A stretch of 64,000 bases of DNA. Origin: an uncultured Rhizobiaceae group bacterium. Lineage in GTDB: Bacteria; Pseudomonadota; Alphaproteobacteria; Rhizobiales; Rhizobiaceae. The translations under genes and the position numbers were made by a program. Where the stretch lies: contig CALHCF010000003.1 of the NCBI GenBank assembly GCA_937930635.1, positions 124,001 through 188,000 on the forward strand, given 5' to 3'. Shown here piece by piece: positions 18,837 through 26,280 of this stretch; the first letter of the stretch is position 1; every line of letters begins with the position of its first letter. A model generated the notes under the pieces. It was given only the letters and a program-made list of their open reading frames with translations, had not been told where the DNA came from and made no database searches.

Positions 18837-18925
18837 GACTCCCCACCCCTGATTCAGAACGATGCCCAAACATCGGCCTTCGTGGACCACGACGTTCTCA
18901 AAGCAAATTTCCGACTTTAATAGCA

Positions 18926-18949
18926 GAAGCGGGGCCTTAGCCCCGCTTC
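18926..18949 (-). other. Strong stem-loop after the TRAP binding-protein gene
   Basis: GAAGCGGGGC (18926-18935) and GCCCCGCTTC (18940-18949) make a perfect 10-bp GC-rich stem with a CTTA loop, about 30 bases after the binding-protein stop. No T-run follows on the minus strand, though one follows on the plus strand. It is likely an mRNA-stabilising or partial-termination element that favours the binding protein over the permeases. Confidence 0.65.
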
Positions 18950-18980
18950 AATTTTTCGACAAAAGACACTTGCCTTGGAT

Positions 18981-20069
18981 TTACAGGCCCAGCACGCGGT
19001 TGCGCTGGTTTGAAAAACCAATTTCCGCCTGCTTGCGGAAGGCACCAATCTCACGCAGCTTGGCCTGGAAATCATCGTTGATTTTCGCAGCAAGAGGCGA
19101 GTGATCGCGGGTTTCAGCAAACACTTCAGCAGCAGCTTCACCAAACGCATCCCAGGTATCATCATCAAACGAACGAAGCTGCACGCCGTGGTCGTTGATG
19201 AGTTTACCGAGATATTCGCCGTTATTGGCAGAAGCTTCTTCATGCTGTGCAGCATGTTCTTCGTTACAAGCCGCTTCGACGATGGCTTTTTCCCAATCGG
19301 AAAGGCCTTCCCACCATGACTTGTTCATGCCGAATGCGAGACCACCACCGGGTTCGTGCATACCGGCTGTGTAGTAGAACTTGGCGGCTTCGTAGAACTT
19401 CATGAAGAAGTCATTGTACGGGCCAACCCATTCTGTTGCTTCAATCGCACCCGATACGAGGTTTTCGTAGATCTGTCCGCCTGGCAGGGAAACTGTTGAA
19501 ACGCCAAGTTTTGACATAACCGTACCGCCAAGACCCGGAATACGCATTTTGAGGCCCTTAAGGTCATCAGCAGAATTGATTTCCTTGTTGAACCAGCCAC
19601 CCATCTGAGTGCCGGTACCGCCACATGCGAGAGCCTTGAGGCCAAATTCTGCAGACAGTTCGTCCCAGAGAGCCTGACCGCCCTTGAATTTGATCCAGGC
19701 ATTCCATTCTGGCGACGTCATGCCGAAAGGAACCGCAGTGAAATATGCAAAGCCAGGATGCTTGCCGACCCAGTAATAGTCAGCGGCGATGTAAGCCTGT
19801 GAGTTGCCGGAAGCAACTTCGTCAAACACGTCAAAAGCACCAACGCGCTCACCAGCAGCAAAATATTCCGTGGTCAGGCGACCTTCGGAAAGCTCGGTGA
19901 TACGGGCAGCAAGGCGTTGTGCTGACAGACCGAGGCCTGGAAAGTCACGTGGCCAGGTAGATACGATGGTCAGTGTTTTCTTGTCCTGCGCAATTGCAGG
20001 CGTTGCAAGTGCAGCAGCACCGACGGTGCCGGCGACACCCGCCTTTTTGATAAATGAACGTCTATCCAT
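18981..20069 (-). CDS. TRAP transporter substrate-binding protein (DctP family, Tat-exported)
   Basis: This is the periplasmic ligand-binding component of the TRAP operon that follows it. It has 362 residues. The N-terminus MDRRSFIKKAGVAG...PAIAQ is a twin-arginine leader (RRSFIK), so it is exported folded. The body matches the TakP/FcbT1 branch: MRIPGLGG near 175 and AIEATEWVGPYNDFF near 210-224, where in TakP the equivalent residues bind 2-oxoacids. A 2-oxoacid or hydroxy-acid ligand is plausible but not shown. It heads the operon and is divergent from the PuuD-nitrile hydratase genes, sharing a 267-base regulatory region. Confidence 0.9.
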   Translation of the reverse strand: MDRRSFIKKAGVAGTVGAAALATPAIAQDKKTLTIVSTWPRDFPGLGLSAQRLAARITELSEGRLTTEYFAAGERVGAFDVFDEVASGNSQAYIAADYYWVGKHPGFAYFTAVPFGMTSPEWNAWIKFKGGQALWDELSAEFGLKALACGGTGTQMGGWFNKEINSADDLKGLKMRIPGLGGTVMSKLGVSTVSLPGGQIYENLVSGAIEATEWVGPYNDFFMKFYEAAKFYYTAGMHEPGGGLAFGMNKSWWEGLSDWEKAIVEAACNEEHAAQHEEASANNGEYLGKLINDHGVQLRSFDDDTWDAFGEAAAEVFAETRDHSPLAAKINDDFQAKLREIGAFRKQAEIGFSNQRNRVLGL

Positions 20070-20122
20070 GGATTTCCTCCCGATTGGATTATTTGTCTTT
20101 GCCCAGCCAGATAATCAGCTGT

Positions 20123-20153
20123 TGTGGTGCACTAGTCACCGTTTTGCACCACA
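20123..20153. promoter_or_regulatory. Inverted repeat in the divergent TRAP/nitrile hydratase promoter region
   Basis: TGTGGTGCA (20123-20131) and TGCACCACA (20145-20153) are perfect 9-bp complements separated by 13 bases, and an extra GGTGCA follows at 20154-20159. The site lies 54 bases upstream of the TRAP binding-protein start and 184 bases upstream of puuD. A dimeric repressor or activator of the TRAP operon is the simplest reading; no regulator gene is adjacent. Confidence 0.45.
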
Positions 20154-20261
20154 GGTGCATCCGCTTAAAAAACAGACATTTGTTGCCGGGCGCAAGCGGA
20201 AAGATACAATTGCCGACGACAAGCGACAAAAACGCTTGTTTCGCAATCCTGCCCAAGCGGC

Positions 20262-20267
20262 TATAAT
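20262..20267 (+). promoter_or_regulatory. Putative -10 box for the puuD-nitrile hydratase operon
   Basis: An exact TATAAT lies about 70 bases before the puuD ATG. The best -35 at 17-bp spacing (TTTCGC) is poor; TTGTTT upstream has a 20-bp spacing. The assignment is therefore tentative. Confidence 0.35.
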
Positions 20268-20336
20268 CAAAGGAAACCAGTAACATCAGTGCAGCTTGGC
20301 TTGCATCCAACACACTGAAAGATCCGAGATTTAAAC

Positions 20337-21119
20337 ATGTCAAAACCCATGGTCGCCGTCACAGCTGATTGCCGCGAGTTCGAAATTTATCATTGGCATT
20401 GTGTGCCGCAGCCTTACATCGACGCATTGGCAGATGTCGCTGAAATCATGCCAGTCATTGTTCCCGCTCTAGGTGATCGCGCAGATATCGAGACCGTGCT
20501 TGATCGTGTTGACGGAGTGCTGGTGACGGGTGCCAAGTCAAATGTTCATCCTAAGAATTATGGTGAAGAACCCACACCAGCGCATGAACCTTTTGATCCC
20601 GCAAGAGACGCAACGACCTTGCCGCTTATCCGTGCTGCCATTGAGCGCGGCGTCCCCTTACTGGCAATCTGCCGCGGCATCCAGGAACTCAACGTCGCCA
20701 TGGGTGGTTCTATAACCGCCGCATTCCAGGAAGCCCGCAACGTCCCCGAGCATAGCTATCCCGACGATGGCAAAAACGATGTTCGTTTCGCAATTTCACA
20801 TGGGGTCAAAGTAGCGGACAATTCCTGCATCGCCGATGTTCTTGAGGTCGACAACAAGCAAGAGGTTCGCGTTAATTCACTTCACAGACAAGCGCTGAAC
20901 AGGCTTGGTGAACGCGTTGTCGTAGAGGCAGTAGCCGATGATGGAACTGTTGAAGCGGTCTCAATTGCCGACGCCCCTGGCTTTGTCATTGGTGTGCAGT
21001 GGCACCCCGAATACTGGGCGCAAACAGACACACCTTCAAACCGCATCTTCAAAGCCTTTGGCGCTGCCACCCGGCAGTATGCTGCCGGAAAAACCGGCGT
21101 TGCGGTTGCAGCGGAGTAA
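20337..21119 (+). CDS. Class I glutamine amidotransferase-like hydrolase (PuuD family)
   Basis: This is a gamma-glutamyl-GABA hydrolase-type enzyme, 260 residues, cytoplasmic. The nucleophile elbow LLAICRGIQELNVAMGG holds the catalytic Cys (about residue 109). The His-Glu pair is in GVQWHPEYW near 223-226. HRQALNRLG is a further family segment. Family members cut gamma-glutamyl amide bonds, as in the putrescine pathway. Its stop is four bases before nitrile hydratase alpha, so it leads that operon. No other puu gene is present, so the substrate may be a gamma-glutamylated amine or amide linked to nitrile use rather than putrescine. Confidence 0.85.
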   Translation: MSKPMVAVTADCREFEIYHWHCVPQPYIDALADVAEIMPVIVPALGDRADIETVLDRVDGVLVTGAKSNVHPKNYGEEPTPAHEPFDPARDATTLPLIRAAIERGVPLLAICRGIQELNVAMGGSITAAFQEARNVPEHSYPDDGKNDVRFAISHGVKVADNSCIADVLEVDNKQEVRVNSLHRQALNRLGERVVVEAVADDGTVEAVSIADAPGFVIGVQWHPEYWAQTDTPSNRIFKAFGAATRQYAAGKTGVAVAAE

Positions 21120-21123
21120 AACC

Positions 21124-21735
21124 ATGAGCCACGACCACGACGATCATTCGCACCTCAGCGATACCGACGCCCGTGTACGAGCGCTTGAGTCGCTTTTGGT
21201 CGAAAAAGGATATATCGACTCCAAGGCTCTCGATATCATCATCGACACCTATGAAACGAAGATCGGTCCCCGAAATGGCGCACAGGTGGTGGCTAAAGCC
21301 TGGAGTGAACCGGACTATTTCAAATGGCTGATGGAGGATGCAACCGCAGCGATCAGTTCGCTTGGTTTTACGGGCCGTCAGGGTGAGCATATGGTGGCCG
21401 TCGCCAACAGCGATGATACTCATCATCTGGTGGTTTGCACGTTATGCTCCTGCTATCCTTGGTCGGTTCTTGGCCTGCCACCCACCTGGTACAAATCCCC
21501 TCCCTACCGATCGAGAGCCGTGATCGACCCGCGCGGCGTGCTTGCAGATTTCGGCATCACGCTGCCTGAAACCACCGCTGTTGAGGTGCATGACTCAACC
21601 GCAGAGACCCGCTATCTGGTGATCCCGCGCCGCCCGAACGGAACCGACGGTATGAGCCAGGAAGATCTCGCTGCGCTGGTAACCCGCAACTCAATGATCG
21701 GCACGGGGCTTGCTCTGTCGTCGGACGCAGTTTGA
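21124..21735 (+). CDS. nthA: Nitrile hydratase alpha subunit, cobalt type
   Basis: With the beta subunit the product hydrates nitriles to amides in the cytoplasm. It has 203 residues. The metal-binding motif is VCTLCSCYPW (C105, T106, L107, C108, S109, C110); Thr after the first Cys and Tyr after the last are the marks of the cobalt (non-corrin) type, where iron enzymes have CSLCSCT. The two outer cysteine-side ligands would be oxidised post-translationally. The start ATG at 21124 follows the puuD stop by four bases, and the His/Asp-rich N-terminus (MSHDHDDHSH) is common in this subgroup. The stop overlaps the next ATG by one base. Confidence 0.95.
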   Translation: MSHDHDDHSHLSDTDARVRALESLLVEKGYIDSKALDIIIDTYETKIGPRNGAQVVAKAWSEPDYFKWLMEDATAAISSLGFTGRQGEHMVAVANSDDTHHLVVCTLCSCYPWSVLGLPPTWYKSPPYRSRAVIDPRGVLADFGITLPETTAVEVHDSTAETRYLVIPRRPNGTDGMSQEDLAALVTRNSMIGTGLALSSDAV

Positions 21736-22085
21736 TGGCTTTATCAGGCGCCGATATACAACAGATGGCGCTCTCCTTGCCCGGAAGCGAGAAAAAGTCA
21801 CACTTCGAAAAAGACGATTTCCGGGTAGAAAACAAGATATTCGCCACGATGCCAGAACCCGATATTGCCGTTCTCAAACTACTGCCAGACCAGCAGGCAC
21901 TCCTTCTGGAGACACAGCAGGACACTTTCGAGGCTGTCAAAGGATCATGGGGACAAAAGGGATGGACGCGGGTTCACCTCGCCAATATCTCCAGGGCTGA
22001 GATGATCACATCTCTTGAACTTGCCTGGCGCAACATCGCTCCAAAAAAGCTGCTCAATGAACTGGACAAGGAGAGATCGTCATGA
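21735..22085 (+). CDS. MmcQ/YjbR-like protein inside the nitrile hydratase operon
   Basis: This is a small soluble protein of 116 residues. The pattern ALSLPGSEKKSHFEKDDFRV, KIFAT and the C-terminal LELAWRNIAPKKLL match the MmcQ/YjbR (CyaY-like fold) family, annotated as DNA-binding-like without firm function. The ATG (21735) shares one base with the nthA stop, and its own stop overlaps nthB by four bases, so it is translated between the two structural subunits. This position is unusual. A role in subunit assembly, metal handling or regulation is possible but unproven. Confidence 0.8.
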   Translation: MALSGADIQQMALSLPGSEKKSHFEKDDFRVENKIFATMPEPDIAVLKLLPDQQALLLETQQDTFEAVKGSWGQKGWTRVHLANISRAEMITSLELAWRNIAPKKLLNELDKERSS

Positions 22086-22753
22086 ACGGTGGCGCAGATC
22101 TGGGCGGCATGCAGGGCTTCGGCCCAGTGGTGGATGAACCGGAATACCCGAAATTCCACCAACCCTGGGAATCGCGGGTGATGGCCATTGTCGTGGCTCT
22201 TGGAGCTTGCCGGCAATGGAACATCGATCAGTCGCGCTATGCCCGTGAGAGCCTGCCACCAGCTGACTATCTGCGTTTTTCGTATTACCGCATCTGGTTG
22301 GAAGGTGCGCAGAAGCTGCTGCTAAGCACTGGTATGGTGACAGTGGAAGAGCTTGCCGAAGGCAAACTGCACCGCCCTGCCATCCAAGTCGCCAACAAAA
22401 TGGAAGCCGAAAAGGTATGGGATATGTTGCACGCACTTGGCGGAGCAGCAGACCGTCCGGCACAAGGCGAACCATCTTTTGCGATAGGTGACCGGGTCAG
22501 CACGATCAACACCCATCCGCAAAGCCATACCCGCCTTCCCCGCTATGCGCGGGCCAAGACGGGAACCATTTCAAAGGTCCTGGGCTTCCATGTCTTTCCT
22601 GACATTTCTGCCAAGGGTGACAGGGACGACCCGCAATGGCTTTATCAGGTATGTTTTTCAGCCCGTGAGCTATGGGGCGGGGATAAGAATCCCCGTGACA
22701 AGGTCACTCTCGATTTATGGGAACCACATCTGATGGCCATGACGGATGATTGA
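22082..22753 (+). CDS. nthB: Nitrile hydratase beta subunit
   Basis: This is the partner of NthA, 223 residues. The start MNGGADLGGMQGFGPV is diagnostic. The C-terminal SH3-like domain shows FAIGDRVSTINTHP, HTRLPRYARAKTGTI and LYQVCFSARELWG, then LDLWEPHL. The conserved Arg residues in the HTRLPRYAR segment lie near the active site in known structures. The first ATG overlaps the YjbR-like gene by four bases, and the stop overlaps the activator gene by eight bases. The order alpha-(insert)-beta-activator fits cobalt-type clusters. Confidence 0.95.
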   Translation: MNGGADLGGMQGFGPVVDEPEYPKFHQPWESRVMAIVVALGACRQWNIDQSRYARESLPPADYLRFSYYRIWLEGAQKLLLSTGMVTVEELAEGKLHRPAIQVANKMEAEKVWDMLHALGGAADRPAQGEPSFAIGDRVSTINTHPQSHTRLPRYARAKTGTISKVLGFHVFPDISAKGDRDDPQWLYQVCFSARELWGGDKNPRDKVTLDLWEPHLMAMTDD

Positions 22754-23099
22754 TCTCGACAAACTACGAGGCATTCCTCAGGCCGAGGGTGAGCCGGTTT
22801 TTGCTGAACCCTGGGAAGCACAGGCCTTTGCCATGGCTGTCAGCCTGAACAAACAGGGCATGTTTACCTGGAATGAATGGGCCGACACCCTGTCGGCTAA
22901 ATTGGCGGTCGAAGACGCAAATAAAAGCGGAGCCGACTACTACATGCACTGGCTGGCCGCACTGGAAGAAATTGTCGCAGTAAAATGTAATGTGACGCCT
23001 CAGGATCAAGAAGATCGCAAGGATCAGTGGCTACGGGCAGCAGCGGCCACACCTCACGGGCAGACGATTTTGCTCAAAAACGATCCGCAGGCCTGCTGA
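22746..23099 (+). CDS. Nitrile hydratase activator (P14K/NthE-type accessory protein)
   Basis: This is a 117-residue small protein related to the N-terminal part of the beta subunit. GEPVFAEPWEAQAFAMAVSLNKQGMFTWNEWADTL and YYMHWLAALEEIV are typical of the P14K-type self-subunit-swapping chaperone that delivers cobalt-loaded alpha subunits. It overlaps nthB by eight bases. Its presence makes the cluster self-sufficient for cobalt maturation; no cobalt transporter is next to it. Confidence 0.9.
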   Translation: MIDLDKLRGIPQAEGEPVFAEPWEAQAFAMAVSLNKQGMFTWNEWADTLSAKLAVEDANKSGADYYMHWLAALEEIVAVKCNVTPQDQEDRKDQWLRAAAATPHGQTILLKNDPQAC

Positions 23100-23170
23100 C
23101 CGCGTTTTAAGCTTATCCTCGTAGTCAAAATTCAGACTCACACTGGCGCTTCAAATTCAAGGAGCTGCCT

Positions 23171-24142
23171 ATGTTTGACGCACCAACCCAAGCCCAGATT
23201 TTGATTATCGCAAAGCGACTCAATGTACCCACCGCCGCGCTGCTGGCCGTTGCAGAGGTCGAATCCGGAGGGCGCACATTGGCCAAAGTCAAAGGACGTT
23301 TTGAGCCGCTCATACGGTTCGAAGGCCATTATTTTGACCGGATGCTGAAAGGAAAAGATCGCCAACAGGCCCGGAACGCTGGACTCGCATCACCCCGTGC
23401 GGGAGGCGTAAAAAACCCCCGCTCCCAAACCAATCGCTGGAAACTCTTACGTCGCGCCATGAAAATCAATCGGGCTGCCGCTCTTTCATCCATATCGTGG
23501 GGGTTGGGCCAGGTCATGGGGTCTCACTGGAAATGGCTGGGATACAGGGACATCGAAGAACTGGTTGAAACCGCCCGTTCAGGCATCGCGGGACAGGTGG
23601 AGTTGATGGCGCGGTTTATTGACAAAAGCGGGCTTGATGATGCTTTGCGCAAACAGGATTGGCCAAAATTCGCCCGGCGCTACAACGGTCCTGCCTATGC
23701 CAAAAACCGGTATGACATCAAGATGGCCAGGGCATTTGCGCGATACAAAGGCCAACATAAGAAGTCTCTGCCCCAGGTGCAGAAATCAGCTCACAGGCCG
23801 GATCAGCTGTTGTTTGGCGCAAGGGGCGCAAAAGTCAAGGAACTGCAAAAGGCTTTATCGGCAAATGGCTATCCATTGGTCGCAGATGGACTGTTCGGCT
23901 TGATTACCGACAAGGTGGTGAGACAATTCCAGCGAGACCACAAAATAAAGGAAACGGGGATTATTGGTGCAAAGGAAAGCCGGATTCTCTTTGCCAGACA
24001 GTCAAATTTGCAAGTCAGACATACCCGGGAAAAACCCGCAAAACGAACAAGCAATCAGATGAAAAGGCGGAAAAACAGCCGTGGTCTCCTTTTTGGGCGA
24101 ATGAAGGCAGCCCTTCTTTCCATTTTCCGTCGCATCGCCTAA
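23171..24142 (+). CDS. N-acetylmuramidase-domain (DUF3380) protein with peptidoglycan-binding domain
   Basis: This is a predicted muralytic enzyme of 323 residues. Residues about 5-195 match the DUF3380 N-acetylmuramidase domain: AVAEVESGG (about 32-40, with the likely catalytic Glu), IRFEGHYFDRML, then SISWGLGQVMG and RRYNGPAYAKNRYD. Residues about 215-280 are a PG_binding_1 repeat (GARGAKVKELQKALSANGYP...DGLFG...VRQFQRDH). The last 40 residues are strongly basic. There is no signal peptide, as in phage endolysins, which suggests phage or gene-transfer-agent origin or export by lysis. No holin or other phage gene is adjacent. The gene stands alone, 71 bases after the nitrile hydratase activator. 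Confidence 0.85.
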   Translation: MFDAPTQAQILIIAKRLNVPTAALLAVAEVESGGRTLAKVKGRFEPLIRFEGHYFDRMLKGKDRQQARNAGLASPRAGGVKNPRSQTNRWKLLRRAMKINRAAALSSISWGLGQVMGSHWKWLGYRDIEELVETARSGIAGQVELMARFIDKSGLDDALRKQDWPKFARRYNGPAYAKNRYDIKMARAFARYKGQHKKSLPQVQKSAHRPDQLLFGARGAKVKELQKALSANGYPLVADGLFGLITDKVVRQFQRDHKIKETGIIGAKESRILFARQSNLQVRHTREKPAKRTSNQMKRRKNSRGLLFGRMKAALLSIFRRIA

Positions 24143-24177
24143 AATCACGCAGTCCTACTCCATGATTCAGATGCCGC

Positions 24178-24813
24178 ATGAAAACAAAAAACGAACGGCT
24201 GGGCGAGATTCTCTCGCTTGCACCGGTCATCCCGGTTTTGCAATTCGACGACACCGAGACGGCCGTTAACACCAGCCGGGCACTTGTAGCGGGCGGCCTG
24301 CCCATTATCGAAATAACGTTGAGAACACCGGCTGCGCTGGACTGTATCAGGGCGGTGTGCAAACAGGTTGAGGGTGCCGTGGTTGGCGCAGGCACGGTTC
24401 TGACACCGGCACTCATGCGCGACAGCATCGAGATGGGTGCCAAGTTCATGGTCAGTCCGGGAGCCAGTCTTGATTTGCTGGAAGCAAATCAGAAAAACGA
24501 TATTCCCCTCCTGCCCGGCGTCGCCACCCCCAGCGAAGCAATGGGATTGATGGCGGAAGAGTTTGAATATCTGAAATTTTTCCCTGCGGAACCGGCGGGT
24601 GGAGCCGACTATCTCAAGGCGCTCGCTCCTGTTCTTCAGGGTTTGAAATTCTGCCCCACCGGCGGTTTGAGTGCTGACAATGCCATGGATTATCTTACGC
24701 TGGACAATGTTGTTTGCGTCGGTGGTTCCTGGGTCGCTCCCAAAGCCATGATCATCAATGGTGACTGGGACGGCATAAGCGAATTGGCAAGCAACGCCGC
24801 GCAACTGGCCTGA
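24178..24813 (+). CDS. eda: 2-keto-3-deoxy-6-phosphogluconate aldolase (Eda)
   Basis: The enzyme cleaves KDPG to pyruvate and glyceraldehyde-3-phosphate, the last step of the Entner-Doudoroff path, and often accepts related 2-oxo-4-hydroxyacids. It has 211 residues, a class I aldolase TIM barrel. Seen motifs are IEITLRTP (catalytic Glu, about 45), VVGAGTVLTP and KFFPAEPAGG, where the Lys (about 137) forms the Schiff base. The end VGGSWVAPK binds phosphate. It is 14 bases before modA and may share a transcript. Edd and Zwf are not in the window, so a sugar-acid role beyond glucose is possible. Confidence 0.92.
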   Translation: MKTKNERLGEILSLAPVIPVLQFDDTETAVNTSRALVAGGLPIIEITLRTPAALDCIRAVCKQVEGAVVGAGTVLTPALMRDSIEMGAKFMVSPGASLDLLEANQKNDIPLLPGVATPSEAMGLMAEEFEYLKFFPAEPAGGADYLKALAPVLQGLKFCPTGGLSADNAMDYLTLDNVVCVGGSWVAPKAMIINGDWDGISELASNAAQLA

Positions 24814-24827
24814 CACGGGTTTTCTTG

Positions 24828-25589
24828 ATGAAAACTCATCGACTTCTTCCGGCACTCACGGCCATATTGATACTATTGGTGGGTGTCGGTGCAGCTCATG
24901 CACAAAAACTCATAGTCTTTGCGCCCTCCAGCATGACCGATGTCATGGCGGCAATCGCGCAATCCTATCAGCAGGAAGAGCAGGGAGAAATTTCCCTCTC
25001 CTTCGCCGGCACATCTCAGCTGGCACGCCAACTTGACGGCGGCGCGCCGGCAGGCGTTTTTATCACTGCCGACAAACGCTGGATGGACTGGGCATCGGAG
25101 CGCGATTTGATCGACCCCGCAACTTACGTCAAGTTTGCAGGAAACCGTCTGGTGATCGCCATTGGCAAGGATGTTCCGTCACCGGATGACCCCAAATCGC
25201 TTCTGACCAAAGGTTTTTTTGCAATGGCCGAGCCGGATGCCGTTCCTGCAGGCCGATACGCCAAGCAGGCTCTGGAAAGTCTGGGCCTATGGGCGCAGGC
25301 CAGAAAACAAGCGATCTTCGGCGAGAATGTGCGCGTCACCTTGCGCCGTGTTGCGCTGGGCGAGGTCAATGCCGCATTGGTCTATGCTACCGATGCCCAG
25401 ATCGATCCAAGGGTCCGCGAGTTGATCAGCATCAAAGGGGAACATCATGACCCAATCGCCTACTGGGCCGCGCCTGTAAAAGATGCGGATCGGAAGTCGA
25501 CAGCTTTCGTTAAATTCCTGCGCAGCCAGCGCGTTCGGGTTATACTTGAGGAAAACGGTTTCACGGTCCCGGAAGGGATTGAGCAATGA
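24828..25589 (+). CDS. modA: Molybdate ABC transporter binding protein ModA
   Basis: This is a periplasmic oxyanion-binding protein, 253 residues from the ATG at 24828 (a TTG one codon earlier is possible). The signal peptide ends near AHAQK (about 27). ModA marks are FAPSSMTDVMAAIAQ, LSFAGTSQLARQL, FITADKRWMDW and ALVYATDA; the Ser residues in the first two segments bind molybdate or tungstate. The stop overlaps modB by four bases. Molybdate uptake would serve molybdenum-cofactor enzymes, none of which is in the window. Confidence 0.93.
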   Translation: MKTHRLLPALTAILILLVGVGAAHAQKLIVFAPSSMTDVMAAIAQSYQQEEQGEISLSFAGTSQLARQLDGGAPAGVFITADKRWMDWASERDLIDPATYVKFAGNRLVIAIGKDVPSPDDPKSLLTKGFFAMAEPDAVPAGRYAKQALESLGLWAQARKQAIFGENVRVTLRRVALGEVNAALVYATDAQIDPRVRELISIKGEHHDPIAYWAAPVKDADRKSTAFVKFLRSQRVRVILEENGFTVPEGIEQ

Positions 25590-26278
25590 CGGATTTCATT
25601 TCTCCCGAACAATGGCAGATTGTCTTACTGTCTTTGAAGGTAGCCGCGGTTGCGATGCTCGCCTCGCTGCCCTTCGCGATCATCGCCGGACGCCTGCTTG
25701 CTCGCCCCAAACTGCGCGGCAAGACATTGCTGAGCGCGCTTGTTCACCTTCCCCTTGTTCTGCCGCCCGTCGTAACAGGATATGTATTGTTGCTGACATT
25801 TGGACGCCGCGGCTGGATCGGGTCCTGGCTGGATTCACTGGGTTTAACGTTCACCTTTTCCTGGATAGGTGCTGCACTCGCGGCATCAGTCATGGCCTTT
25901 CCGTTGCTGGTGCGGCCCATTCGGCTGGCATTTGAAACGCAAAACGCCCGGTTTGACGAGATGGCCGCGACGCTTGGGGCTGGTCGTTTTCGCAGGTTCG
26001 GAAGCATAGCCCTGCCGCTGGCCTGGCCCGGAATACTTGCGGGCATGGTACTTGGTTTCGCAAAGGCATTGGGAGAGTTTGGCGCAACAATCACGTTTGT
26101 ATCCAACATTCCCGGCGAAACCCAAACTTTGTCTCTGGCGATCTACACATTGCTGCAATCCCCAAGTGGAGATCGCGCTGCATTGACCCTGATTATCATA
26201 TCCATCGCGCTCTCCTTTCTCGCTATTTTGCTGTCTGAGTGGACCATGGTTGCCATGGAACGCAGGCGGAGCCGTTAG
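25586..26278 (+). CDS. modB: Molybdate ABC transporter permease ModB
   Basis: This is the inner-membrane permease, 230 residues with five or six helices. VHLPLVLPPVVTGYVLLL and the EAA-type coupling loop (MAATLGAGRFRRFGSIALPLAWPGILAG, about 128-155) followed by LGFAKALGEFGATITFV are typical of ModB. It overlaps modA by four bases; modC starts three bases after its stop. Confidence 0.94.
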   Translation: MTDFISPEQWQIVLLSLKVAAVAMLASLPFAIIAGRLLARPKLRGKTLLSALVHLPLVLPPVVTGYVLLLTFGRRGWIGSWLDSLGLTFTFSWIGAALAASVMAFPLLVRPIRLAFETQNARFDEMAATLGAGRFRRFGSIALPLAWPGILAGMVLGFAKALGEFGATITFVSNIPGETQTLSLAIYTLLQSPSGDRAALTLIIISIALSFLAILLSEWTMVAMERRRSR

Positions 26279-26280
26279 TC

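Noticed and set aside
20070-20336. A possible cobalamin or cobalt riboswitch before the nitrile hydratase operon
   Set aside because: No B12-box-like sequence or multi-stem layout could be seen.
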